DNA of 18,903 nucleotides, taken from JBEVMS01 sp040508515. GTDB lineage: Bacteria > Pseudomonadota > Gammaproteobacteria > Xanthomonadales > Rhodanobacteraceae. Positions 1 to 9,041 of this stretch are shown here, piece by piece (within the stretch, counting starts at the first letter, position 1; each line of letters begins with the position of its first letter). Below the pieces are notes generated by a model. The model was not told the DNA's origin. It saw nothing but the letters and a program-made list of their open reading frames with translations, and did no database searches. Both the position numbers and the translations under genes were made by a program. The DNA is taken from positions 1 to 18,903 of the forward strand of contig JBEVMS010000081.1 of assembly GCA_040508515.1 (NCBI GenBank), given 5' to 3'.

Positions 1-3000
1 GGATGGAAGGTGAGCGTTTCGCCGCGCACGGTCAGGCCCAGCAACGACTCCACCAGCAGGCGGTACATCCAGCCGGCCGAGCCGGTGTACCAGCTCCAGC
101 CACCGCGACCGCCATGCGGCGCCACGCCGTAGACGTCGGCGGCCATTACATAAGGCTCGACCTTGTAGGTGGCAACCCCCTCGGCGTCATTGGCGTGATT
201 GAGCGGATTGATCATCGCGGCCAGTTCCCAGGCGTGCGCGCTGTCGCCCAATCGTGCAAAGGCCATCGCCGCCCACACCGCCGCGTGCGTGTACTGGCCG
301 CCATTCTCGCGCACGCCGGGCACGTAACCCTTGATGTAACCGGGGTCCATCGCCGATTGATCAAACGGTGGATCGAGCAATTGCACTAGCTTGAGATCAC
401 GGCGAACCAGATGCCGATTCAGCGAAGCCATCGCCTGTCGCTGGCGCGATATGGGCGCGGCGCCGGACAGCACCGACCAGCTCTGCGCGATCGAGTCGAT
501 CCGACATTCGTCATTGCTGGACGAACCCAACGGCGTGCCGTCATCGAAGTAGGCGCGCCGATACCAGGCGCCGTCCCAGCCATGCTGTTCCAACTGCACC
601 TGCAAGGTGTCGGCGGTGCTTTCGCAGCGCAACGCGAACGCTTCGTCGGCGTGCAGCCGGGCAATGCCGGCAAAGTCGCGCAGCACGTCATACAGGAAGA
701 AACCGAGCCAGACGCTTTCACCGCGGCCCTGCTCGCCGACCCGATTCATGCCGTCGTTCCAGTCGCCGGCGCCGATCAGCGGCAGTCCGTGTTCGCCGCG
801 CGGCATGCTGCATTCGATCGCCCGCACGCAGTGCTGATACAGCGTTTCGGTTAAGCCCGAGCGCGCCGGCAGGTCGTAATAGGATTCCTCGCCGGGGTGC
901 AGCGCGCGTCCTTCGATGTAGCCGACCTGTTCATCCAGCACGCCGGTGTCGCCGGTGCCGCGCACGTAATGGCTGGTGGCCAGCGCCAACCAGAGATAAT
1001 CGTCGGAACAACGCGTGCGCACGCCGCGGTCCTGCGGCGGATGCCACCAGTGCTGCACGTCGCCCTCGACGAACTGATGCGCCGCGCATAGCAGCAGATG
1101 CTGACGCACCGGATACGGCGCGGCGTGGATCATCGCCATGCTGTCCTGCAACTGATCGCGGAAGCCGAACGCGCCACCGGATTGGTAGTAGCCGCTGCGT
1201 GCCCAGAAACGGCTGGCGATCACCTGATACATCAGCCAGCCGTTGGCCAGCAGATTGACCGTCGGATCGGGGGTGTTCACCTGGACCTTGCCCAAGGTCC
1301 AGCGCCAATGCGTATGCACCGCCTCCAGCGCATCGGCCGCCGCCGCGCTGCCGCGCCAGCGCTGCAACAGGCGACTGGCCTGCGCGCTGTCGGCGCCGGC
1401 GCCCAAGCGAAACACCAGTTCATAGCTGTCGCCCTCGTCCAGCGCGATATCAACCCGAATCACCCCGCACGGATCGAGTCCGGCGCCGGTGCGCCCCGAG
1501 AGGTAGGGCTGCGCCATCGCCGCTGGCGCCCGCAAGCTGCCGTTGCGGCCGAGAAACTCGCTGCGATCGCCGGTGATGCTGCGTTCGCTGGCGTCCACAT
1601 CGAAAAACGCGACCCGACCGGGAAACGCCATCAGATAGGCATTGCGCGCCAGCAGCGCACCGCTGGCCGGGTCCGGCTCGGTCACCACGTGCATCGCGCT
1701 TTTCTCGCGCAGGTCGCCCAGTTGCCATTCGACGTAGCCGGTGGCGGACAGCCGCCGACTACGGCCGGAACGGTTGCGGATCTTCAGCACCGAGAATTTC
1801 ACCGGCGCATCGATGGCCACATACACCCACAGCTCGCTTTGGATGCCGTCCTGCTCGTGCTCGAACACGCTGTAGCCGAAGCCGTGGCGGGTGCGGTAAT
1901 AGCCCTGGCCGCGCCGCGGCAACGGCGTGGGCGACCAGTAGCGGCCGCTTTCCTCATCGCGCAGATAGATGGCCTCGCCGCTGGCGTCGCCGATGGGGTC
2001 GTTGGCCCACGGGGTAAGCCGATACTCATGCGCGTTTTCGCTCCAGCTGTAGGCGCTGCCGCTTTCGGAAATCACCGTGCCGAACTGCGGATTGGCCAGC
2101 ACGTTGGACCATGGCGCCGGGGTGTCCTGACCGGGCGCCAGTTCGATCACGTACTCGCTGCCATCCGCGTTGAAGCCGCCGTAAGTGTTGCCAAGTTGCA
2201 GGCCGGCCGGTACCGACAGCGCAGCCCCTCCTTGCGGCGTGCCGGCCGAGGCTTCGTCTCGCAAGCGCAGTGGATCGAAGCGCGGCAACGGTTTTTCCGC
2301 CCAGCGCCGATGGATCTGCTCGTACAAGCTGCCGCGAATGTCCGACAGGACGATGCGCGCCACCGACTGGGTCAGGATGCGGTCCTCGCGCGACAACTGC
2401 TGCGCGGGCCGCACGAAGATGCCGCCGGGGCGATCGAGCAGATTGGCTTCCGCGCCCGAGGCAATCAGCCCCATGATCAAATCGTGCAACTGCTGGCGGT
2501 AACCGGCGTGATCCTCGTTCCAGATCACCAGGTCCACGGTCAGGCCTTTCAGCCGCCAATACGCGTGCGCCTGCACCAGTTGTCGCACCAGCTCGATATT
2601 GGCCGAGTCACTGATTTGCAACAGCACGATGGGGCGGTCGCCGGAAATCCCCTGCCCCCACAAGCCGGATTGATCGCGCTGGTTGGCGCTGAGCACGCTG
2701 GCCTCGGCGCGCAGGGTGGCGTTGGCGTAGAGGATCGACGCGGCCATCTGCTCGTACAGGCGCGCGTCGTCCAGCGAGGCGTTGAGCTGACGCAGCAGCA
2801 CCTGGCTGTGCGTCCAGGCCAAGTCGAACACACGGTCGGCCAGGTGGCGATCGCGGTATTTGTCGATCAATTGCAGGCAGCTTTGACGATCATTGGCCAT
2901 ACCGGTGACCAGGTCGATGGTGGCCGACTGTCCCGGCTCCAGGATCACCCGGCAACGGATCGCCACGATCGGATCGAGCACCGAGCCGGCGCTGTTGGAA

Positions 3001-6000
3001 AGCTTGCCATCGTCGCCGGCAAGGTTATCCATCGCCGCCGGATCGATCAGGCTGCGCCCGCGTCCGATGAAGCGCGCGCGGTCGGTTTCGTAGGACACCG
3101 CCTCCACGTGCGCACCGTGCACCGCCAGCACATGGCACAGCCACGGCACCGGCTCCTGACTGGCGCGCGGACGTCGGCTGCAGATGATGGCCTGCAACGA
3201 CGGCAGCAACTCGGTCTGCACGAACAGGTTGCTGAAGGCCGGATGCATGGCGTCGGCCAGCGGTGGCGCCAGCACCACCTCGGCATAGCTGGTCAGCTCG
3301 ATCGTGCGCGACACCCGCGCGCGATTGGTCAGGTGCACGCGGCGCAGCTCGATGTCGTCCTCAGGCGACACCACGATTTCAGTATGCGCATCGATGCTGT
3401 GCTGACGCACCCGGAACTCAGCGCGCGCGTCGGAGAAAATCGCCTCGTAATGCTCTACCGGCTGCAAGGTCGGCTGGTGCGCCGTGGACCAGAACGCGCC
3501 GCTGGCGACGTCGCGCAGGTAACAGAACATGCCCCAGTTGTCGCAGGAGAGGTCTTCGTGCCAGCGGGTCACCGCCAGCTCGCGGCAGCGGCTGTAGCCG
3601 CCGCCGGCCTGGGTCACCATCACGTGGTAGCGGCCGTTGGACAACAACTGCACGGCAGGGCGACGCCGATCCGGATCGGTCAGCACGCGCAACTCGGTTT
3701 CGCTCGCGCCGATGGCCGACGCGGCGATCGGCATGGCCGCGGCATGCAGGTATTCGGCGGCGGTTTTCGGCACCCGCTCCTGCAACAGCAAGATGGTCGC
3801 CTGGAATTGCGGGTCGCTCAGAAAGCGTCGCTGCATCGGCCGATCCAACAGCACGCTGGCCAGTGCCAACAAGCTCATGCCCTGGTGATGGGCCATGAAC
3901 GAGGCGACGATTACCGAGCGCTGGCCCTGGGGCACCCGCGCCGGGGTGTAGTCGATCGCCTCGTACAGGCCGTAACGTCCGGCCAGCCCGTCGGCGCTCA
4001 GTCGCTGCAGGTTCTGCGTCGCCGCCTGCGGCGCCACCATCAAGGCCATGGTGGAGGCATAGGGCGCCACCACCAGATCTTCGCCCAGCCCCCGCTTGAG
4101 CCCCAGCCCCGGCACGCCGAAGGCGCGGTATTGGTAATTCAACTGGGCATCCAGCGCGTTGTAGCCGGACTCGGACACCCCCCAAGGCAATCCCAACTGT
4201 TGCCCGTATTCGATCTGACGCGCCACCGCCGCGTGGCAGGTTTGGTCCAGCAAGGTGCCCGCGTAGCTGGGCATCACGAGCATCGGCATCAAATATTCGA
4301 ACAGCGAGCCGGACCAGGACAGCAGCACCGGCGCGCCAGTCACGCTGGTCAGCAGGCGACCTAGCGAGAACCAGCCCTCCTGCGGCAACTGGCCTTGCGC
4401 GATCACCACGAAATTGGTCAGCCGCGCCTCCGACGCCAGCAGGTCGTAAAAACCGGCGTCCAATCGCCCTTCATCGAGGTTGTAGCCGATGGAGAACAGA
4501 TCGCGCTTACGGTCATAGAGAAAGCTGAAGTCCATCCAGGCCAATTCGCCGACCAGGGCCGCCAGCCGATCGATGGTGGCGATCCGCTGCAAGGCGCGCA
4601 GCTTCAGTTCCAGCACGCCGGCCCGCTCCGCCTGCGGCCACAAGGTGGCATCGAGCTGGGCCAGTTCACGCCAGCTCGGCAGGTTGCCGATATCGCCTGC
4701 CACGCTGTCGCCCGCCAGGCGCTCGGGCAACTGCGCGCCGTAGGCCGCTTCGCCGGCCAGATCCTCGCACTGCGCCAGGAGGGCGGCCAGCCAATAGGCC
4801 GCCTCGCTCGCCGGCTCGACCCGTAATCCACGCTGGAGCGTCTGCGCCTGTACCAGCAGCGCCTGCGCGCGACGTGCAGCCGCCGCCAGCGACTGCGGTG
4901 GCGCCGCCAGCGCGGCGTCCAGCTCGGTTTGCAACGGGGCCAGCACGTCGGGCTTGAGCGCCGCGTCCGCCAGCGTCTGGCGCAGCACCTCCACGGTGCT
5001 GGCCAGTCCGCGCAGCAGGTCGACACTGAACACCGGCGCATCGGCCAAGGCCAACAGGCCCGGACGCAGCGTCAGCAGATGCCCCGCCAGATTGCCGCTG
5101 TCGACGGTGGAGAGATAGCGCGGCGCCAGCGGCTGAAGGGTCTGTGTGTCGTACCAGTTATAAAAGTGTCCGCGATGGCGCTCGAGCGCCGCCATGCTGC
5201 CTAACATGGCGTCCAGCCGCTGCAACAGGCGCCCGCCCGTGAGGTAGCCAAAATCGAACGCCGCCAGATGCGCCAGCAGGCCCAGTCCCATATTGGTCGG
5301 CGAGGTGCGATGGGCGATCACGGCTACCGGCTGCTCCTGCATATTGTCCGGCGGCAGCCAGTGATCGTCGGGGCTGACGTGCTGATCGAAAAACGCCCAG
5401 ATGCGCCGCGAAAGCGCGCTCAGGAAAGCGCGCTCGGCCACAGAGGGGCGAAACTGCGCGCGGGTCGAAGGTTGGCTGATCCGCCAGGCGATCGCCGGCG
5501 CCAGCACCCACGCCAGCAACAGCGGCGAGGCCAGCAGCAACACCAACGGTTGGGGCCATAGCGCGGCTGCCGCCAAGATGCCAAGCAAGGGGGCGAACCA
5601 CATCGCACGGTAATGCCCCCACACGCCGCGACTGCCGCGCCGCTCGACCTCGCGCGAGGTACTCCACTGCAGCAGATGCCGATGGCTGATCAGCATCCGC
5701 CACAGCGTGCGCACGATCGCATCGACGCTGGAGAGCACCTCATAGGGCAGCCACACCAGCGCCAGCGCGGCCCGCATCAGGTGTTGGCCGGAAGATCGCA
5801 AGGCCACCGCCAGATGCTGGCTCATCGCCACCTCGGCCGGCTTTTGAAACAGCTCCAGCAGCGAGCCCAGCACCGGCAGGATGAACACGAGAAACAGGAT
5901 CGCCGCGCTCCACGACAGCGTTTGCATCACGCCGAACCAGCCGATCAGCAGCATGCTCAGCAAGGCCACGGGTTCCAGGCTGCGGCGCAGGTTGTCGAAG

Positions 6001-8453
6001 ATCTTCCAGCGCGACAGTCGGCACAGGGGATTGCGCTGCCAGCGCCCGTCGGCCATCGGCGCCCAGGGCAGCATCCACGGCAGCAGTTGCCAGTCGCCGC
6101 GCAGCCAACGGTGCTCGCGACTGACATGGGTGCTGTATCGCGCCGGGTATTCCTCGTAGAGCTGCACATCGCTGAGCAGGCCCGAGCGCGCGTAGCAGCC
6201 TTCGATCAAATCGTGGCTGAGGATGCGGTTGTCGGCGAAGCGCCCTTCGATCGCCTGCTCGAACGCATCCACCGCGTAGATGCCCTTGCCGATGAACGAG
6301 CCTTGGCGGAACAGATCCTGGTACACATCCGAAACGATCCGCGTGTAAGGGTCGATGCCTGCCTCGCTGCCGAACAAGTTGGCGTACGCCGAACGCGCGG
6401 TGCTCTGCAGGCTGATCCCGACCCGCGGCTGCAAGATCGCGTAGCCCGATACCACGCGGTGCAGCGCGGCGTCATAGACCGGGCGGTTGAGCGGATGCTC
6501 CATGGCGCCGACGAACTGACGGGCGGTGTCGCGAGGCAACTGGGTGTCGGTGTCCAGGGTGATCACATAGCGCACGTCCTGCAGCACCGCCAGGTCGCCG
6601 ACGATCAGCGCGAAGCGCTCGTGGCCTCGCCCGCGAAGTAGCGCATTGAGTTCGGATAGCTTGCCGCGCTTGCGCTCATAGCCCATCCAGACGCCTTCAG
6701 CCGCGTTCCAGCGCCGCGGCCGGTGGAACAAAAAGAAGCGCTCACCCGTACTGGCCGGGTATTTGCGATTGAGGGCCTCCAATTGCATCTGCGCCTGCGC
6801 CAGCAGCGGGGCATCCTGCGGCAGCTGCTCGCTGGTGGCGTCCATGAAATCGGTCAAAAGACCAAAGTGCAGATGCGCATCGCGGTTGGCGAGGTAGCGC
6901 ACCTCCAGACCCTCGATCAGCTCTTCCAGATCCTGCGCGCTGCCGATCAACGTCGGCACCACCACCAGGGTGCGCGCACTGGCCGGGATGCCCTCCTGGT
7001 AATCCAGGCGCGGGAGCATGGTCGGCGTCACGGTCAGGGTCATCAGCCAGTTAACCAGCGCCAGACCCAGGCGACTGGTCATCAGTACGGTGGGCACCGC
7101 CAGCAGCGCCAACAGCGTCAGTGGCCAGCCATCGACGTGCGCCGCTTCCAGAAAGGGTAGCGCGAAACCTATCGTCAGCAGTCCGATCAGACCCAGATAG
7201 ATCGCCAAGGGCGCGCGCTCCAGCGCGAGCCGCCACGAGGCAGTAAGGCTCCGGCGCACGGACAAGTGGCGCCGCAGCGCAACGCGTCCGCGATCAATCA
7301 AGTAATAGCCGACATGCGCCTGCACGCCCGTCTCGGCCTGCGCCAGCGCGACCACCTCGGCCGCTACCGCCGGCTCGGCCTGGCCACAGCGCCGCGCCAG
7401 TTGCTCGACCCGATGCCGGTAATGATCGCGGGTGGCGAAATCCATCATCGCGTAGACCCCGGCCGGATCTTTGCGCAGCGTGCGCTCGACCACGCTGGTG
7501 CTTTCGACGAAAAGGCGCCAGTCGGTGCCCGCCAGTTGCCGCAAGCTACTGATGCTGTTGCTGATCGATACCTGCTTGGCCGCCTGCTGCTGCGCCTCCA
7601 TCTGCACCATGTGCTCGACGTTGCGGCCAGACTCGGACAGACGCTGCTCGATCCAGGTCAACGGCAGCGCCAATGCCGCGCTCTGCCCTTGCAGACGGCG
7701 CGCCAGCTCGGCCACGAACGAGCCGACCATCGGCGGATCGGAGCGCGCCATGTCGGCCACCATCAGCACCACGCTCTTGGGATCACGCTCGGCGGTCTGG
7801 GTCATCCGTTCGGCCCATTCCACCGCGAGCTTGCGATCGTTCCAATTGCTCATCACCCGCACGGCGATCCGGCGCAGGTTTTCCAGCAGCGCCAAGCGCA
7901 GCATGATCGGGATCGCCCACAGCTCGCCCAGCGTCAGCGGCATCACGCTCTGGTAGGAAACCACGAAGCGGCTCAGGCTCTCGCTATCGACCCTGCCATC
8001 CCCGTGCGAGATCACTTCCAGCGCGATGTCGTAGACTCGCGGCAAGCCGCTGGACGGTCCATTGGCCAGCCGTGGCAACGCGCGGCTATAGCCCCTGGGC
8101 AGATGCTTCTGCGCGGTGCGGACCTGCTCTTCGATCAGGTAATAGTTGTCCAGCAGCCATTCCGCCGCCGGCGTGATGCGCAGGGGCGAGCGACTGGCGG
8201 CAGTAAGCGCCTTGCAGCTGCTGATCAGCAAGGCTTCGTTGTCGGCCAGACGCGCCAGCAGCAAATCCGGTCCTGGTTCACTGTCCAGCCGATGCTGCTG
8301 GGCGAGTTGGGCACCGTAGCGCTCCATCTGCTCGGCGCTGAACAACTCCGAGCGTAATGCCGGCTCGTCCTCGAACTTGCGCGGGGAGGTTCGCCAGCCG
8401 AGTGCTGGCCACTGACCCCACGAAAGCCGCGCTAACAAACGATCGATATCCAT
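1..8453 (-). CDS. ndvB: Cyclic beta-1,2-glucan synthase (NdvB/ChvB type), C-terminus cut by window edge
   Basis: This large inner-membrane enzyme of the NdvB/ChvB/Cgs family makes periplasmic cyclic beta-1,2-glucan from UDP-glucose. Such enzymes start, extend, trim and cyclise the chain in one polypeptide. The frame is open from the ATG at 8453 to the window edge (2817 codons); rhizobial homologues are about 2830 residues, so little is missing. Domains in order: a soluble N-terminus; membrane segments near residues 410-465; a GT84 glycosyltransferase with TLDTDTQLPR (D634, D636) and SHDLIEGCYARSG; membrane segments near 823-992; a glucoamylase-like domain near 1330-1545 with WGVSESGYN and MAHHQGMSL; two GH94-type beta-sandwich regions near 1590-1860 and 2085-2330; and a GH94 phosphorylase catalytic domain to the end, with GAGDWNDGMNR (D2564, D2567), SSNDECRIDSIAQSW, RENGGQYTHA and GGWSWYTGSAGWMYR. 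AAGGAA lies about five bases before the ATG. The family is secure. The exact product chain or linkage cannot be read from sequence. Confidence 0.94.
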   Translation of the reverse strand, partial: MDIDRLLARLSWGQWPALGWRTSPRKFEDEPALRSELFSAEQMERYGAQLAQQHRLDSEPGPDLLLARLADNEALLISSCKALTAASRSPLRITPAAEWLLDNYYLIEEQVRTAQKHLPRGYSRALPRLANGPSSGLPRVYDIALEVISHGDGRVDSESLSRFVVSYQSVMPLTLGELWAIPIMLRLALLENLRRIAVRVMSNWNDRKLAVEWAERMTQTAERDPKSVVLMVADMARSDPPMVGSFVAELARRLQGQSAALALPLTWIEQRLSESGRNVEHMVQMEAQQQAAKQVSISNSISSLRQLAGTDWRLFVESTSVVERTLRKDPAGVYAMMDFATRDHYRHRVEQLARRCGQAEPAVAAEVVALAQAETGVQAHVGYYLIDRGRVALRRHLSVRRSLTASWRLALERAPLAIYLGLIGLLTIGFALPFLEAAHVDGWPLTLLALLAVPTVLMTSRLGLALVNWLMTLTVTPTMLPRLDYQEGIPASARTLVVVPTLIGSAQDLEELIEGLEVRYLANRDAHLHFGLLTDFMDATSEQLPQDAPLLAQAQMQLEALNRKYPASTGERFFLFHRPRRWNAAEGVWMGYERKRGKLSELNALLRGRGHERFALIVGDLAVLQDVRYVITLDTDTQLPRDTARQFVGAMEHPLNRPVYDAALHRVVSGYAILQPRVGISLQSTARSAYANLFGSEAGIDPYTRIVSDVYQDLFRQGSFIGKGIYAVDAFEQAIEGRFADNRILSHDLIEGCYARSGLLSDVQLYEEYPARYSTHVSREHRWLRGDWQLLPWMLPWAPMADGRWQRNPLCRLSRWKIFDNLRRSLEPVALLSMLLIGWFGVMQTLSWSAAILFLVFILPVLGSLLELFQKPAEVAMSQHLAVALRSSGQHLMRAALALVWLPYEVLSSVDAIVRTLWRMLISHRHLLQWSTSREVERRGSRGVWGHYRAMWFAPLLGILAAAALWPQPLVLLLASPLLLAWVLAPAIAWRISQPSTRAQFRPSVAERAFLSALSRRIWAFFDQHVSPDDHWLPPDNMQEQPVAVIAHRTSPTNMGLGLLAHLAAFDFGYLTGGRLLQRLDAMLGSMAALERHRGHFYNWYDTQTLQPLAPRYLSTVDSGNLAGHLLTLRPGLLALADAPVFSVDLLRGLASTVEVLRQTLADAALKPDVLAPLQTELDAALAAPPQSLAAAARRAQALLVQAQTLQRGLRVEPASEAAYWLAALLAQCEDLAGEAAYGAQLPERLAGDSVAGDIGNLPSWRELAQLDATLWPQAERAGVLELKLRALQRIATIDRLAALVGELAWMDFSFLYDRKRDLFSIGYNLDEGRLDAGFYDLLASEARLTNFVVIAQGQLPQEGWFSLGRLLTSVTGAPVLLSWSGSLFEYLMPMLVMPSYAGTLLDQTCHAAVARQIEYGQQLGLPWGVSESGYNALDAQLNYQYRAFGVPGLGLKRGLGEDLVVAPYASTMALMVAPQAATQNLQRLSADGLAGRYGLYEAIDYTPARVPQGQRSVIVASFMAHHQGMSLLALASVLLDRPMQRRFLSDPQFQATILLLQERVPKTAAEYLHAAAMPIAASAIGASETELRVLTDPDRRRPAVQLLSNGRYHVMVTQAGGGYSRCRELAVTRWHEDLSCDNWGMFCYLRDVASGAFWSTAHQPTLQPVEHYEAIFSDARAEFRVRQHSIDAHTEIVVSPEDDIELRRVHLTNRARVSRTIELTSYAEVVLAPPLADAMHPAFSNLFVQTELLPSLQAIICSRRPRASQEPVPWLCHVLAVHGAHVEAVSYETDRARFIGRGRSLIDPAAMDNLAGDDGKLSNSAGSVLDPIVAIRCRVILEPGQSATIDLVTGMANDRQSCLQLIDKYRDRHLADRVFDLAWTHSQVLLRQLNASLDDARLYEQMAASILYANATLRAEASVLSANQRDQSGLWGQGISGDRPIVLLQISDSANIELVRQLVQAHAYWRLKGLTVDLVIWNEDHAGYRQQLHDLIMGLIASGAEANLLDRPGGIFVRPAQQLSREDRILTQSVARIVLSDIRGSLYEQIHRRWAEKPLPRFDPLRLRDEASAGTPQGGAALSVPAGLQLGNTYGGFNADGSEYVIELAPGQDTPAPWSNVLANPQFGTVISESGSAYSWSENAHEYRLTPWANDPIGDASGEAIYLRDEESGRYWSPTPLPRRGQGYYRTRHGFGYSVFEHEQDGIQSELWVYVAIDAPVKFSVLKIRNRSGRSRRLSATGYVEWQLGDLREKSAMHVVTEPDPASGALLARNAYLMAFPGRVAFFDVDASERSITGDRSEFLGRNGSLRAPAAMAQPYLSGRTGAGLDPCGVIRVDIALDEGDSYELVFRLGAGADSAQASRLLQRWRGSAAAADALEAVHTHWRWTLGKVQVNTPDPTVNLLANGWLMYQVIASRFWARSGYYQSGGAFGFRDQLQDSMAMIHAAPYPVRQHLLLCAAHQFVEGDVQHWWHPPQDRGVRTRCSDDYLWLALATSHYVRGTGDTGVLDEQVGYIEGRALHPGEESYYDLPARSGLTETLYQHCVRAIECSMPRGEHGLPLIGAGDWNDGMNRVGEQGRGESVWLGFFLYDVLRDFAGIARLHADEAFALRCESTADTLQVQLEQHGWDGAWYRRAYFDDGTPLGSSSNDECRIDSIAQSWSVLSGAAPISRQRQAMASLNRHLVRRDLKLVQLLDPPFDQSAMDPGYIKGYVPGVRENGGQYTHAAVWAAMAFARLGDSAHAWELAAMINPLNHANDAEGVATYKVEPYVMAADVYGVAPHGGRGGWSWYTGSAGWMYRLLVESLLGLTVRGETLTFH

Positions 8454-9041
8454 CGGTTCCTTAAAGGCATCGCGTGAACCGTGCTCTCGCCGGGCCTGAC
8501 GATGCTCGCCAGCGAGCGATTACACCCACCAGATCCCTCTCAGAGCACGCATTCAGAACACCATGAATAAATTGGACCAAGTGAATGCTGCGTCTTCGCC
8601 TTGCCCGGCTCAACGCATGTGCCCTGGCCTGAAGCGCTTGACCTCCGTCACACGCGCACCGCCGCATGCGTGATTCAAGCGGCGGCGCCCTCTCGCCAGT
8701 ACCATCACCGCCGGTTCGGGGGAGTGACGCTGCGCAGGTGCGTTGGTCACTGCACGGCCTCGTGCCCGGCTTAATCGGACGCGCCGAAGGGCCTGCGTTT
8801 GGCGCCGACCCGCACCGGCGCGCTGGGCCACGGTCGGCCGGGATCGCCAGCGTTTTGCCGAGCGCCGGCGGGATGTGTTACCGGCGACACCTTCGCGCGC
8901 GATGAGCGGCCGTGTTGTTCAGTTCAGCCGCCGCCGATACCGCGATAATCATGACCCGTACGGGGCCGGCAGGCGGTCCCGAATCACCGCCGCCGGATGC
9001 GCCAATCTGCGGCGTATGGCCGAATCGCTGGAGGTCCGTAC
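8454..9041. other. Divergent intergenic region between ndvB and thrB (588 bases)
   Basis: This gap separates the divergent ndvB and thrB starts and must hold both promoters. No frame in it resembles a known protein. Three things stand out. A 6-bp inverted repeat GCTCGC-CA-GCGAGC lies at 8504-8517. An AT-rich island surrounds 8551-8588 in otherwise GC-rich DNA; it contains the short dyad TTGGACCAA and sits about 100-130 bases upstream of the ndvB start, a plausible place for its promoter, although I see no convincing -35/-10 pair. A 7-bp inverted repeat CCGCCGC/GCGGCGG with a 13-base loop lies at 8659-8685. No hairpin here is followed by a T-tract, and I found no threonine-rich leader peptide. 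Confidence 0.5.
8923..8949 (+). promoter_or_regulatory. Candidate sigma70-like promoter of thrBC
   Basis: GATAAT at 8944-8949 matches the -10 consensus at five of six bases. The best -35 candidate, TTCAGC at 8923-8928, is weak (three of six) and sits at a short 15-base spacing. Transcription would begin near 8956 and give a leader of about 86 nt before thrB. The -10 element is the stronger half of the evidence. Confidence 0.35.

Noticed and set aside
1098..4364. A 1088-codon open frame on the plus strand
   Set aside because: It lies antisense to the glucan synthase gene. Its translation is rich in His, Arg, Gln and Ala with no domain, while the minus strand carries long, recognisable GH94 and glucoamylase-like motifs. 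Such long antisense frames arise from GC-rich third positions.
8563..8673. Small ORF of 36 residues in the ndvB-thrB gap
   Set aside because: It begins ATG AAT AAA but has no clear ribosome binding site, no recognisable motif and no conservation evidence available here. It is too weak to call a gene.
8659..8685. CCGCCGC/GCGGCGG inverted repeat as a terminator
   Set aside because: No T-run follows on either strand, and short GC repeats of this kind are expected by chance in such DNA.
8997..9041. Upstream in-frame ATG of thrB adding 15 residues
   Set aside because: The well-placed GGAGG at 9030-9034 serves the ATG at 9042, and the added residues precede the usual N-terminus of homoserine kinases.
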